From positions 124,001 through 188,000 of the forward strand of contig NZ_AJVF01000037.1 of NCBI RefSeq assembly GCF_000262045.1: 64,000 nt of DNA, written 5' to 3'. The notes beneath the pieces are model-generated. The model ran no database searches. It had not been told where the DNA came from and saw only the letters and a list, made by a program, of their open reading frames with translations. A program made the position numbers and the translations under genes. The stretch comes from Bacillus siamensis KCTC 13613. Its GTDB lineage: Bacteria; Bacillota; Bacilli; Bacillales; Bacillaceae. The stretch's first letter is position 1. Each line of letters starts with the position of its first letter. Shown here one piece after another: positions 23,348 through 32,792 of this stretch.

Positions 23348-23638
23348 ATGTTACACACGCCGATCGGCAGACTTCGCACGATGGGGTTTATTGAAGGAAT
23401 GTCGCTTTTGGTGCTGCTGTTTATCGCGATGCCGCTGAAGTATTGGGCTCATCATCCGCTCGCCGTCACCATTGCCGGTTCCATTCACGGCGGTTTGTTT
23501 ATCATTTATCTGGCGGTGCTGGCGTATGTGGCGTTTACTGTCAAATGGCATGTGAAATGGTCAGCCGCCGGTTTTATCGCGGCCTTTATTCCGTTCGGTA
23601 ATTTTATTTATGATCGCGGCCTGAGAAATTATCAATAA
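23348..23638 (+). CDS. ydzA: YdzA, DUF3817 membrane protein
   Basis: A 96-residue protein with three membrane helices (DUF3817). The ATG at 23348 has AGGAGGGAG just upstream; the longer in-frame start at 23279 lacks a ribosome site. DUF3817 domains also occur fused to transporters; function is unknown. It stands alone between divergent lrpC and convergent amj. Confidence 0.85.
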   Translation: MLHTPIGRLRTMGFIEGMSLLVLLFIAMPLKYWAHHPLAVTIAGSIHGGLFIIYLAVLAYVAFTVKWHVKWSAAGFIAAFIPFGNFIYDRGLRNYQ

Positions 23639-23671
23639 AAAAGCTCCTCTTCTGCAGAGGAGCTTTTTTCA
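23637..23671. terminator. bidirectional terminator, ydzA and amj
   Basis: AAAAAAGCTCCTCT and AGAGGAGCTTTTTT form a perfect stem around TCTGC between the converging genes. Confidence 0.93.
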
Positions 23672-23675
23672 TGCG

Positions 23676-24485
23676 TTACATCCATTTCGTCACCCAGGCG
23701 ATATAATAAGCGCCGGGGATGAATACGAGCTGGGCGAGAAGCGTGCCCGCGACCCTTGATGTGACCATCGTCAATGATGTCCATTTTAAGGAGACGTAGC
23801 TGCGCTTGCCCTTCGCCACATCGTCTGCCAGTACGGAGACTTTCGGGTCAACAAACACGGCCAACAGCATAGTCGCAACTCCGTTGATTAAGCCTGATGC
23901 CATCACGGCCGTCGTGCTGTGCTCAGGCGCCAGAAGGCCGGCGTACAGAGCGGACAGAACGCCGATCGTGTAAATCGACGTAATGACCATATTAATGACA
24001 AACAAGCGTTTCGGGATCATTCGGAATTGAAGCCCCTTTAAATAGGAGACTGACGGCAGTCTGATATAAGAACGCGCATGCTTAAGCCCGTTCAGTGAAA
24101 ATCCTTTTTTAAATACCTGCATGACGGAGCCTCCTCCGTCCGCCAAGTGTATAATCGCCCTGGAGAATAACGCGACGAATGTCGGCAAAAGACAGATGCC
24201 GAGCATCGTTCCGACCGTGGAGCCGAATATTAAAAATCGAAACTGGGCGCCCACAACAGACAGAGCGTTTGATCCGGCGGCATCAATCAGATGTCCGGTA
24301 AACGGCTGCTGAACCATGTTTGACATGCGCGACACGATAACCATGACATTAAATAATGACAGCGCGGACGCGATAAATCCGACTCTCGCGCCGGAAAGCC
24401 GTGTTGCATAGGCAAGCGTTTCAATCGAATGTATCAGCAGCAGAAAACAGAAGATAAACAGTACTTGTGAAGTAATAACGTGCAA
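23676..24485 (-). CDS. amj: Amj, alternative lipid II flippase
   Basis: A 269-residue membrane protein with about six helices, recognised as Amj (YdaH). It flips the cell-wall precursor lipid II across the membrane and can replace MurJ. In B. subtilis it is induced by sigma-M under envelope stress. Charged residues inside helices (IHSIETLAYATRLSGARVGF) are conserved in the family. The upstream 470 bases hold a terminator and a probable small RNA (24558-24940), so a separate amj promoter must lie in 24486-24557; I do not see a clear sigma-M box there. Confidence 0.88.
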   Translation of the reverse strand: MHVITSQVLFIFCFLLLIHSIETLAYATRLSGARVGFIASALSLFNVMVIVSRMSNMVQQPFTGHLIDAAGSNALSVVGAQFRFLIFGSTVGTMLGICLLPTFVALFSRAIIHLADGGGSVMQVFKKGFSLNGLKHARSYIRLPSVSYLKGLQFRMIPKRLFVINMVITSIYTIGVLSALYAGLLAPEHSTTAVMASGLINGVATMLLAVFVDPKVSVLADDVAKGKRSYVSLKWTSLTMVTSRVAGTLLAQLVFIPGAYYIAWVTKWM

Positions 24486-24556
24486 TGTATGATTCCTCCA
24501 AATCTTTTCATACTGATTAGACTCTGCAGACTGCGGCGAGGTTTCGGCCGTTTACA

Positions 24557-24592
24557 TAAAAAAACCGCCCGGATGTCCGGCGCGGTTTTGTC
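24557..24592 (-). terminator. terminator of the ydaG-amj intergenic RNA
   Basis: Minus strand AAAACCGCGCCGG and CCGGGCGGTTTTTTT form a strong stem with a T run, 72 bases before the amj start. Confidence 0.85.
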
Positions 24593-24941
24593 TTATTCTT
24601 TTCTTACGCAAATAAATAATATATGGTTGCCCGCCTTAGCCCGCGGGTGATTCGTATTAACAGTTCCGACAGAATCATTCTTCGAAAGTAAACACCATGG
24701 AAGTTCTTGAACACAAGACAACGAAAGCCCTACCTCTCAATCGTCACTGCGGCTCCGAAGCCGCGCCGGTGTGAATTGTAAAACAAAAAGTCTTTTTTCC
24801 ATCTCTTCGTTAGGGGCGAATATCAGAAGGAAAAGAATAAGCTCAGCTTTTTTTCAAGCTGTCCGTTGAAGCCTGAAGCTTCTATATCAAAACAGAAAAA
24901 AGAAGTTTACTTTCTTTTTTATTTGCATGTTGTCACTTAGC
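24557..24941 (-). ncRNA. probable small RNA between ydaG and amj
   Basis: A complete transcription unit without coding content: promoter at 24947-24975 and terminator at 24557-24592, about 385 nt apart. Internal hairpins include GCGGCTTCGGAGCCGC (near 24760) and CCCGCGGGCTAAGGCGGG (near 24640). I recall a small RNA reported from this intergenic region in B. subtilis (bsrC), but have not verified it. It could also be an amj leader with attenuation. A weak A/T hairpin at 24896-24920 may end ydaG transcription. Confidence 0.65.
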
Positions 24942-24946
24942 AGTTA

Positions 24947-24975
24947 AGTATAACAGATTGCCCCTGAATAATCAA
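24947..24975 (-). promoter_or_regulatory. sigma-A promoter of the intergenic RNA
   Basis: Minus strand TTGATT (24970-24975), 17 bases, TATACT (24947-24952), lying within 30 bases of the ydaG stop. Confidence 0.75.
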
Positions 24976-24983
24976 ATGATTTA

Positions 24984-25406
24984 TTAAAGTTCCAGCTCGG
25001 CCGGCGTTTTTTCACCCGCGTTCATGAGCTTGATCTGCTTCGGTTCAATTTCGAGAATCACCAGGTTCGGATCGTCTTTTCCGTCAAACCAGCGTTCCAG
25101 TTTCGAATCCCACAGCTTTTCTTTTAAATCTGCTGAGTTGTTCAGTTTGGCGGTTCCGGCCACTTCCACATAAGCGTCACCGAATCCGTCACAGTCATAC
25201 CCTAACAGAATATGAACATTCGGATTGTTTTCAATTTCTTCCGCTTTATGAGTGTCTTTGCTCGTCGGCGTATAAATTGTTAAGCCGTCATGGAAAAATG
25301 TCATGTAGCGTGAATGCGGCTTGCCTTGCTCTACTGTCGCAAGCGAACCGACTTTATGATGATCCAGTACTTCAAGCACTTTTTCTTTGATTTCATTTTG
25401 ATTCAT
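24984..25406 (-). CDS. ydaG: YdaG, general stress protein 26, flavin-binding PNPOx-like
   Basis: A 140-residue protein of the split-barrel pyridoxamine-phosphate oxidase-like family (general stress protein 26 group). Typical segments are VGSLATVEQGKPHSRYMTFF and VHILLGYDCDGFGDAYVEV. Members bind FMN or F420-like cofactors; the substrate is unknown. Part of the sigma-B ydaD-E-F-G group. AAGGAGTG precedes the ATG; the gap to ydaF is 6 bases. Confidence 0.92.
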   Translation of the reverse strand: MNQNEIKEKVLEVLDHHKVGSLATVEQGKPHSRYMTFFHDGLTIYTPTSKDTHKAEEIENNPNVHILLGYDCDGFGDAYVEVAGTAKLNNSADLKEKLWDSKLERWFDGKDDPNLVILEIEPKQIKLMNAGEKTPAELEL

Positions 25407-25412
25407 GAAGAA

Positions 25413-26036
25413 TCACTCCTTTTTAACGTCTCCGCTGTTACTTTTCCACATTGGGGAGACATTTAAACCAAGAAATGTGCTCTTCTGCCGTTCTTCGCTC
25501 CATTCCCGCTTCAGCATGCTGTAATTCACCGTGTCATGGTATGCGCCCTGTACGAAAATGCCTTCTCTCGTCAGTCCTTCTTTCTGAAATCCAAGCCGTT
25601 CCGCCACCGCCCTGCTTTTCGTGTTTTTTTCAGCGGCGCTGATCATGATGCGGTTCAGCCCGAGGCCCTGAAATGCATGGGTGATAACCGCCCTGCAGCT
25701 TGCGGTGATGATGCCGAATCCTTCATGCTCCCGATCCAGCCAGTAGCCGATTTCCGCTTTTTGATTGACTGTATCGACATTATGGATGCTGATCATGCCG
25801 CAAAACCGGCCCTTTACAAAAATTCCGGCGTCGAAACCATTCTCTTCCGCGTATTTATAGCGCCATTCCGGAATGATCACATCGCGGTACGTATCGATAT
25901 CAGCCAGTTCTTCCGCCCAGCTGAGCCATTCGCTGAGATGGTTTTGATTTCGCTTCATAACAGAATACAATTCGTCCGTATCTTCTTTGGTAAGCAATCT
26001 GATCGTCAGATGTTCCCGGATTTGACAGGAAAACAC
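25413..26036 (-). CDS. ydaF: YdaF, GNAT acetyltransferase
   Basis: A 207-residue GNAT enzyme of the RimJ/RimL type. The acetyl-CoA site lies near residue 110 (LDREHEGFGIITASCRAVIT) and the C-terminal part has NTKSRAVAERLGF. The GTG at 26036 (MFSCQIREHLTIRLL) is chosen for AGAAGG seven bases upstream and agreement with the B. subtilis start; another GTG two codons earlier exists. The protein is about 24 residues longer at its C-terminus than I recall for B. subtilis. The natural substrate is unknown. Confidence 0.85.
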   Translation of the reverse strand: MFSCQIREHLTIRLLTKEDTDELYSVMKRNQNHLSEWLSWAEELADIDTYRDVIIPEWRYKYAEENGFDAGIFVKGRFCGMISIHNVDTVNQKAEIGYWLDREHEGFGIITASCRAVITHAFQGLGLNRIMISAAEKNTKSRAVAERLGFQKEGLTREGIFVQGAYHDTVNYSMLKREWSEERQKSTFLGLNVSPMWKSNSGDVKKE

Positions 26037-26093
26037 GATCACACCTTCTTTCCTTTATTAGCCATTATACAGGTAAATTCATTTTTTTCCATA

Positions 26094-26123
26094 CAAAAAA
26101 AGATGAGGCGTGCAGCCTCATCT

Positions 26124-26126
<3 letters not shown>
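26094..26126 (-). terminator. hairpin after ydaE
   Basis: AAAGATGAGGC and GCCTCATCTTT around GTGCA, with a T run on the minus strand, overlapping the ydaE stop. It lies inside the ydaD-G group, so ydaFG would need read-through or an own promoter. Confidence 0.85.
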
Positions 26127-26630
<504 letters not shown>

Positions 26631-26639
26631 TCAGCCTCC

Positions 26640-27500
26640 TTATGTGGTCACAAATCTGCCGCCGTTGACATGCAGCGTCTGTCCGGTCATATAAGATGAT
26701 TCATCTGAGGCCAAGAGCACATAGCAGCCGACATGCTCAACAGGCTGGCCTGCCCGGCCCATCGGCGTATCCTGACCGAAGGAAGCGACGGTTTCTTCCG
26801 AGAATGTCGCCGGAATAAGCGGTGTCCAGATCGGTCCCGGCGCCACGGCGTTGACACGGATACCGTCGTTGACGAGCGCTTGCGCCATGGATCGCGTAAA
26901 ACCGTTAATCGCGCCTTTCGTAGCCGTGTAGTCAATCAGCTGCGGATTGCCTGTGTATGGATTAATGGATGTCGTATTGATGATCGCGCTGCCCGGCTTC
27001 ATGTAATCAATTGCTTTTTTAGTCAAATAAAATTGTGAGTAAAAGTTTGTCTTAAAGGTTCTGTGAAGCTGCTCGCTTGTAATGTCCTTAATGCTTTCTT
27101 TCGGATGCTGTTCCCCGGCGTTATTCACGAGAATATCAAGACGTCCGAATTCTTCAACCGTTTTTTCAACGGCTTCATTGCAAAAGTCTTCCTCACCGAC
27201 ATCGCCGGAGATTAACAGACATTTTACGCCTTCTTCTTCCACTCGTTTTTTTGTATCCTCCGCATCTCCGTTTTCATCAAAATAGACGATCGCGACATTT
27301 GCGCCTTCCTTTGCGTAAGCGACCGCTACGGCGCGTCCGATACCGCTGTCGCCCCCTGTGATAAGCGCGGTTTTCCCTTTTAGTTTATCAGCGCCTTTAT
27401 ATTCTTTGTATTCGTAAACAGGCGCCGGATTCATTTCGTTCTCAATGCCCGGCTGGCGGTTTTGTGATTTTGCAGGGAATTCCTTCGGATAGTTTTCCAT
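26640..27500 (-). CDS. ydaD: YdaD, short-chain dehydrogenase, general stress protein 39 type
   Basis: A 286-residue NAD(P)-dependent SDR. The nucleotide-binding GGDSGIGRA (about residue 46), NNAGEQH, the catalytic serine in NTTSIN, and YTATKGA (Tyr-x-x-x-Lys) are all present; the N-terminal 40 residues are the hydrophilic extension typical of the GSP39 group. The ATG at 27500 (MENYPKEFPAK) has AAGGAGG eight bases upstream and is preferred over the in-frame ATG at 27530. First gene behind a sigma-B-like promoter. Confidence 0.9.
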   Translation of the reverse strand: MENYPKEFPAKSQNRQPGIENEMNPAPVYEYKEYKGADKLKGKTALITGGDSGIGRAVAVAYAKEGANVAIVYFDENGDAEDTKKRVEEEGVKCLLISGDVGEEDFCNEAVEKTVEEFGRLDILVNNAGEQHPKESIKDITSEQLHRTFKTNFYSQFYLTKKAIDYMKPGSAIINTTSINPYTGNPQLIDYTATKGAINGFTRSMAQALVNDGIRVNAVAPGPIWTPLIPATFSEETVASFGQDTPMGRAGQPVEHVGCYVLLASDESSYMTGQTLHVNGGRFVTT

Positions 27501-27538
27501 GTCAAGTTCCTCCTTATTGTTCGTTGTCATATTTCTTG

Positions 27539-27565
27539 TCTACCTCTGCTGGCTTTTGGATAAAC
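27539..27565 (-). promoter_or_regulatory. sigma-B-type promoter of ydaDEFG
   Basis: Minus strand GTTTAT (27560-27565), 15 bases, GGTAGA (27539-27544), about 40 bases before the ydaD start. Confidence 0.65.
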
Positions 27566-27623
27566 ATGAATGAGACAGTTCAAAATGTTTTCGGAGAAAA
27601 ATGTTTCACATGAAACGCAAGAA

Positions 27624-27657
27624 AAAAAACCCGGCCGGCAGCCGGGTTTAGGTTTTC
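27624..27657 (-). terminator. ydaB terminator
   Basis: AAACCCGGCTGCCGGCCGGGTTTTTTTT on the minus strand (shown in two arms CCCGGC/GCCGGG) lies just past the ydaB stop. Confidence 0.9.
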
Positions 27658-27659
27658 AA

Positions 27660-29174
27660 TTATGAACGTACCGCTTGTTTGCGGAGAACGTCTTTTCTCA
27701 CTTTTCCAAGGTTGTTTTTCGGAAGTTCGCTGACGAACTCAATCTCTGGAATTTTAAAGGCAGCAAGACGTTCTTGAAGGAATCGGGTCACTTCATCTTC
27801 TGTCAGGCCTTCTCTGCCGTTTGTCACGATGAACGCTTTCGGTTTTTCACCGTAAAGCGGATCAGGGATACCGACAACCGCCGTTTCAAGAATTCCCGGC
27901 ACTTGCTGAATGACCTCTTCAATCTGGTCAGGATAAATATTGTCGCCTCCGTAGATGATGACATCTTTATAACGTCCGGTGATATAGATAAATCCGTCTT
28001 CATCCACATATCCAGAATCGCCCGTATGGAACCAGCCGTCTTTCAGCACTTTCCGTGTCGCTTCTTCGTTATCTTCGTACCCTTTGAATAAAAACGGATT
28101 TGTCACAACGACTTCTCCGATTGAGCCTTGCGGAAGGACTTCGCCTGTTTCCGGATCTTCAATGCGGACGTCCACTTCTTCCATCGGTTTACCCGCAGAA
28201 GCGGCTTTATCCATTCCCATTTGCGGATTCCAAGAGCTGATGCCCCATGCTTCAGTGCTTCCGTATCCGTGCATGAGCGGAATGCCGATGTCGCGATACT
28301 GCTGGATCAGGCTGCTTGGCACCTTTGTTCCTCCAGTCATCAAATAAACGATAGAAGACATGTCAGTCTGGTGCTTTTCCCAGGCTTTCAGCAAGTATGT
28401 GTAATAGACAGGAAGCGCCATGATGGTTTGAATTTTCTCCTTTTCGATGAGCTTCAAGTTTTCTACAGGATCCTGATTGTCTGTCATAATGAATGTCGTT
28501 CCGCTCATCGTGCCGACCATCTGGCAGATAATCGCGCTCGTATGGTAATTCGGATGGCATGCTAAGAAGCGGACATTCTGCATTCTCCCCGTGTATGCCA
28601 ATGTCGCTTTTACGTAGTTGTATATGCCGCCGTGAGTGATCATGCAGCGTTTCGGATTGCCAGTAGTACCCGAGGTAAACATCAGCAATGCCGTATCGTT
28701 TTCGGACACTGTTTCGACGTCCGGTGTATCGCCGGAGCCTGTCAATAAAGCGTCAAACTCAGGCGTTGTCTCCGCAGCTGTTCCGGTCACGACCTTCAGT
28801 TTAAGAGAAGATGCAAGCGCAGGAAGCACTTCTTCCATAATCTCTTTAAATTCAGTGCCGTAAAAAACAGCTTTCGGTTCACAGGCTGCTAAAATGCCTT
28901 TCATTTCATACGGTGTTAATTGCCAGCTGACCGGCACAACCACCGCTCCGATTTCAAGTGCCGCAAACATGACGATAGATGACGCGTGGCCGTTTTTACA
29001 AAGCATCGCCACTCTGTCGTCTTTTTTTATTCCTTTATCAAGAAGCGATTGCGCAAGCTGGTTGATTCGTTTTCGATATTCCGCGTAAGTCAGGGTATGC
29101 GCACCGCTTTTTACAGCTTCGATCTCTTCGCTATTTGAAATGTCGTGCAGAATCAGATGCTGTAATGTCTCCAT
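27660..29174 (-). CDS. ydaB: YdaB, AMP-forming acyl-CoA synthetase
   Basis: A 504-residue adenylate-forming enzyme. Motifs in order: LLMFTSGTTGNPK (P-loop, about residue 170), GYGSTEAWG (about 300), WFHTGDSGYVDEDGF (about 390) and a C-terminal lysine region NNLGKVRKD. It should activate a carboxylic acid as acyl-AMP and then acyl-CoA; the acid is unknown. The ATG at 29174 (METLQHLIL) has GGGAG eight bases upstream. It stands alone. Confidence 0.9.
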   Translation of the reverse strand: METLQHLILHDISNSEEIEAVKSGAHTLTYAEYRKRINQLAQSLLDKGIKKDDRVAMLCKNGHASSIVMFAALEIGAVVVPVSWQLTPYEMKGILAACEPKAVFYGTEFKEIMEEVLPALASSLKLKVVTGTAAETTPEFDALLTGSGDTPDVETVSENDTALLMFTSGTTGNPKRCMITHGGIYNYVKATLAYTGRMQNVRFLACHPNYHTSAIICQMVGTMSGTTFIMTDNQDPVENLKLIEKEKIQTIMALPVYYTYLLKAWEKHQTDMSSIVYLMTGGTKVPSSLIQQYRDIGIPLMHGYGSTEAWGISSWNPQMGMDKAASAGKPMEEVDVRIEDPETGEVLPQGSIGEVVVTNPFLFKGYEDNEEATRKVLKDGWFHTGDSGYVDEDGFIYITGRYKDVIIYGGDNIYPDQIEEVIQQVPGILETAVVGIPDPLYGEKPKAFIVTNGREGLTEDEVTRFLQERLAAFKIPEIEFVSELPKNNLGKVRKDVLRKQAVRS

Positions 29175-29356
29175 ATTTTCATCTCCCATAATCATAAATC
29201 ACAAAAAACTCTGTCAGATTTTCTTCCTCACGCAACCCATTTTAAACCAAAAAATATAACTTGTAAAACTATTTTGTTTTAGAACTATTCCATTCGTGAA
29301 TGATACAATAGTCCCATGTTTTAGTTTCTTCCCTTCCCCTTACCCTCATACATACA

Positions 29357-29387
29357 GAAAAAAACACACCCCATATGAGGTGTGCGC
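29357..29387 (-). terminator. mtlR terminator
   Basis: GCACACCTCATATGGGGTGTG with a T run on the minus strand, just after the mtlR stop. Confidence 0.85.
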
Positions 29388-29394
29388 CATCTGT

Positions 29395-31479
29395 TCAGCG
29401 CTGTCCTTTTTCCTGAATGAAATGATAGAACAGCCTGTTTAAACGTTTGTATAAATCGGCCTGATCCTCAGTCTGGAAGGCTTTTATACTGGCTTCGGAT
29501 TCAATGATGGCCGAGCTGACCGCACTTAATATTTCCGACCCTTCAGCGGGCATATCAGCCGGCGCCATCATCACTAAAGCGCGGCCGACGGTCAGGGAAT
29601 TTCCGTCCATGCCTTTGACACTGCATGGAGCTGTCAAATCATAAATTTTGAAAAAAGGCGTGACAATTTCTTCATTTTTGAGATGGTACAGCGCCATTGC
29701 CGTTCCCGGAATGCCGAGCCCTCCCTGTTCTTCACGCTCTGCAAGGCGCTGTGCGGTTTTTCGGGCATGATGAACCAATCCTTCTTCCTCCAGCATGGCA
29801 AACATACGGTTCAAAAACAGCTCATACGCCATGTTTGAATCAATGGATTTGATCGAAAAGTTCCGCAGCACGCTTTGGATAACCGCCGCATAATGCGCCA
29901 TACGCCCGGCCGCTTCCAGCATATCAGGCGTCTCCGGCTGGTTCTCTTCTCTTCTGCCGTTTCTTTTCTTGTCAAGAATCAGCGGAATCTTTCTTTTGAT
30001 GTACTGCTTGACCTGATCGGCGTCTTCTTCATTTAAAAGCGGACTGACCATGACATAATCAATGTTTTCATACGGGATCGGCACGGTGGACACGATCATG
30101 TCGTACGCGGCGGTATCACGGTCCTTCAGTTCAATAAGGGAAGACATATCAAAGGAACGGATTTCCGGGAGCTCTTTTTTCAGTCTGGATGCGAGCATTT
30201 TGGACGACCCGATGCCGCTTGAACAGACGATCAGCGCTTTGATTTTCGCTTCTTCCCGTTTGATTTCCAGGGCGGAGCCGAAGTGCAGAACGATGAAAGC
30301 GATCTCATCTTCAGGAAAATGAAGCCCCGGAAAGAATTTTTCCATTCCTTCTTCTACGGCCATATACAGCAGGAAGTAGTCGCGTTTAATTTGCTGAGTC
30401 ATCGGGTTGTACATGTCGATACTCTCTTTTACCCGGTTAATCGCAGGCTCGAGATGGGCGATTAAACCGTCGTATAAAGAGCCGTTTTCCGTCAGATCCA
30501 TTTTAATTTTTTCTGAAATGAAGCCGATCAGCTGCTTTGTCTGCAAAGCCGTTTCAACTTCAATGTTCTCGGGCTTGAATTCGGTTTTGTATTGGCGGTT
30601 GGCGCTCCGTAAATGGATGGTGATATAGCTGATCTCAGCCTCCGGTATCGAAACGCCGAAGGCTTTTTCAAGCTCTTTTGCCATTTCGAGCGCGGAGCCG
30701 TATTCCTTCGTCTGCTGCAGCGCTTTTAGTTCAGAAGCCTCCATCGTGATGGTTTCTCCGAGTCTGATCCGCTCCATCGCAAAGGTTAAATGAACCGCCA
30801 GCGCCATATAGGAGCTGTCAGATAAGGCGATCGAAATTTTTTCCTTGAGCTGAATCAAGAGCCGGTCCATTTTCAAAAGTTCCGCTTTATTTACGACGCC
30901 GAACATTTTATCAGCAGCGTCGGGTTTTCCTTTAATATTCAATTCAACCGCTTCCAAAAAGCTTTGAATATCAAGGCGGTTGACCATGAGATTGCCGACG
31001 ATTTTCCGTTTCGCATTTTCCGGTCCCGTCAGCTGAATGCCGAAGCCTCTTTTTCGGATCAGCGTCAAGCCGAAGGGCGCAATCCAAGTCTCCAGCTCAT
31101 CAAGATCATAACTGATCGTCGCGTTTGTCACTTGGAGTTCGTTCGCCAGACTGTAGAGCTTGATCGGATCTTGGGACTCTAATAGTGAACATAGGATTAA
31201 AAGTTTCCGCTCCTCAGCGCTGTATTCTTGCTGTTCATAGGACAGGTCTGACAGGAGCTTCTGTTTATCCTCCGGGTTTCCCACCGCTTTCAGTCCTTTG
31301 CCGGGCTGTTTATCAAGTGCCAAACCGAATGATTCCATCAGCGGTTTGATTGTTTTTAACTCGCGGTGAACGGTTCTTGTGCTGACTTGTAAAGCTTCCG
31401 CCAGTTCATGCACTGTTTCGTACCGGTTCTGCAGTAAAAGATGTTTCATTAATTTTTGTTCTCTCGCTGTCATATACAT
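29395..31479 (-). CDS. mtlR: MtlR, PTS-controlled activator of the mannitol operon
   Basis: A 694-residue PRD-type activator. Order: DNA-binding HTH ([20 protein letters not shown]), a second HTH-like part, PRD1 and PRD2, an EIIB-Gat-like domain with Cys in [13 protein letters not shown] (about residue 419), and an EIIA-Mtl-like domain with His in [10 protein letters not shown] (about 600). Phosphorylation by HPr and EII proteins tunes its activity. The ATG at 31479 ([10 protein letters not shown]) follows GGAGG by eight bases; a frame beginning 32 codons earlier has no ribosome site and would cross the leader. Its own leader has an MtlR-type repeat and a cre-like site. Confidence 0.95.
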   Translation of the reverse strand: MYMTAREQKLMKHLLLQNRYETVHELAEALQVSTRTVHRELKTIKPLMESFGLALDKQPGKGLKAVGNPEDKQKLLSDLSYEQQEYSAEERKLLILCSLLESQDPIKLYSLANELQVTNATISYDLDELETWIAPFGLTLIRKRGFGIQLTGPENAKRKIVGNLMVNRLDIQSFLEAVELNIKGKPDAADKMFGVVNKAELLKMDRLLIQLKEKISIALSDSSYMALAVHLTFAMERIRLGETITMEASELKALQQTKEYGSALEMAKELEKAFGVSIPEAEISYITIHLRSANRQYKTEFKPENIEVETALQTKQLIGFISEKIKMDLTENGSLYDGLIAHLEPAINRVKESIDMYNPMTQQIKRDYFLLYMAVEEGMEKFFPGLHFPEDEIAFIVLHFGSALEIKREEAKIKALIVCSSGIGSSKMLASRLKKELPEIRSFDMSSLIELKDRDTAAYDMIVSTVPIPYENIDYVMVSPLLNEEDADQVKQYIKRKIPLILDKKRNGRREENQPETPDMLEAAGRMAHYAAVIQSVLRNFSIKSIDSNMAYELFLNRMFAMLEEEGLVHHARKTAQRLAEREEQGGLGIPGTAMALYHLKNEEIVTPFFKIYDLTAPCSVKGMDGNSLTVGRALVMMAPADMPAEGSEILSAVSSAIIESEASIKAFQTEDQADLYKRLNRLFYHFIQEKGQR

Positions 31480-31560
31480 GAAACGCGCCTCCAGATTTTC
31501 TAGTTGTGGGGGATGCGGCACATGGGGGGTGCTTCCGGGGAAAGTGTTGTAATTAAAAAT

Positions 31561-31574
31561 ATAAAACGCTTTCA
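31561..31574 (-). promoter_or_regulatory. cre-like site upstream of mtlR
   Basis: Minus strand TGAAAGCGTTTTAT agrees well with the CcpA site consensus (WTGNAARCGNWWWCA), suggesting catabolite repression. Confidence 0.6.
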
Positions 31575-31604
31575 ATGATTATTCAACCATTTTCTAATGG
31601 CAAT

Positions 31605-31626
31605 TTGGCACTGGTCCGTGTGACAG
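31605..31626 (-). promoter_or_regulatory. MtlR-type operator upstream of mtlR
   Basis: Inverted repeat TTGGCAC, eight bases, GTGACAG. It shares half-sites with the site upstream of mtlA (46582-46603), consistent with autoregulation. Confidence 0.7.
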
Positions 31627-31739
31627 TATTGAATAAGAAAAATGTGTCAGATAATATGCCATGACGCTTGGTTCCTTTCATCTGAACGGCTATACTTCAA
31701 AGTGACCTTACTTGTTTTTAGACATTGCACACCACATAA

Positions 31740-31778
31740 ACAAACGCCCGGGAAGATACCTTCCGGGCGTTTTGTTTA
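31740..31778 (-). terminator. ycsN terminator
   Basis: AACGCCCGGAAGG and CCTTCCGGGCGTT (with one bulge) and a T run on the minus strand, overlapping the ycsN stop region. Confidence 0.88.
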
Positions 31779-32678
31779 TGGAATATCATAACCTTGGACA
31801 CTTGTATAAACCCGAAACCATTGATCATGGCTGAGTGTGTAAGCTGATGCACGCACCGCGGCGGAAATGCGGCTCTGTTTTCCGCTGCCGACAATCGGCA
31901 TGATGTCGGCAGGATGGGTGAACAGCCATGCGTACATGACTTCGTCAATGGACGCAGCGCCGATTTCTTCCTGTACGGAACGAAGCGCGGCGCGGATCCG
32001 GACGTCCTTATCTGATTGGCCTGTAAAAACGCTTCCGCCCGCAAGCGGTGACCACGCCATCGGCGGGATGCGTTTTTCCTGACAGAAATCCAGCGTGCCG
32101 TCATGAATATTTTCCAGCTCGTAAGCAGAAATTTCAATTTGGTTCGTGATGAGCGGATCATCCAAATAGGATTCGAGCATTCTGTACTGGTGCGCTTTAA
32201 AGTTTGACACTCCAAAATATCTGACCTTGCCCGAACTTTTCAGCGCATGAAACGCTTCAGCCACAGCTTCCGGGTCCATAAGCGGGTCGGGTCTATGAAT
32301 GAGCAGCACATCGAGATAATCCGTATTCAGATTCAAGAGCGACTGCTCAGCCGACGCTAAGATATGAGATTTCGACGTATTATAATGGTGCGGCTTGTTG
32401 CCGGGCCGTTCCGGCGACTCAATGACGATCCCGCATTTTGTGACGATTTCGATTTGCTCCCTTATTGAAGGTGAAAGGGACAAAGCACCGCCGAACAGCT
32501 TTTCACATGTATAACTGCCGTATATATCGGCATGGTCGAAGGTGGTAATGCCTTGGCTGATACACCATTCAATCAGATCCAGCAGCTCTGTGTCCGAATA
32601 ATTCCATTCGTTCAGGCGCCAAAGCCCGTGTATCACTCTTGAAAATTCCAGGTCTTCAGCCAGTTGAATACGCTGCAT
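31776..32678 (-). CDS. ycsN: YcsN, aldo/keto reductase
   Basis: A 300-residue aldo/keto reductase barrel. The tetrad residues can be seen: DHADIYGSYTCEKLFG (Asp and Tyr, near 50), and the DVLLIHRPDP segment (His, near 120). NADPH-binding residues lie in VGSGKQSRISAAV. Substrate unknown. Stands alone between pbpC and mtlR; AAAGGGGGA precedes the ATG. Confidence 0.9.
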   Translation of the reverse strand: MQRIQLAEDLEFSRVIHGLWRLNEWNYSDTELLDLIEWCISQGITTFDHADIYGSYTCEKLFGGALSLSPSIREQIEIVTKCGIVIESPERPGNKPHHYNTSKSHILASAEQSLLNLNTDYLDVLLIHRPDPLMDPEAVAEAFHALKSSGKVRYFGVSNFKAHQYRMLESYLDDPLITNQIEISAYELENIHDGTLDFCQEKRIPPMAWSPLAGGSVFTGQSDKDVRIRAALRSVQEEIGAASIDEVMYAWLFTHPADIMPIVGSGKQSRISAAVRASAYTLSHDQWFRVYTSVQGYDIP

Positions 32679-32792
32679 GTGAAATCCCCCTTTTTCTTAG
32701 TGAGCCCTTGTCTCTCTGTTTTCAGGAATTGCCCATGCTGTTTCATTCTGCTTCGGCGGCTGATTTTCCTTTCAGCCCGCAAAAATCGTCAT

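Noticed and set aside
29480-31575. Extended N-terminus for MtlR beginning at 31575
   Set aside because: The added residues would come from leader DNA holding the cre site; ribosome site and family start support 31479.
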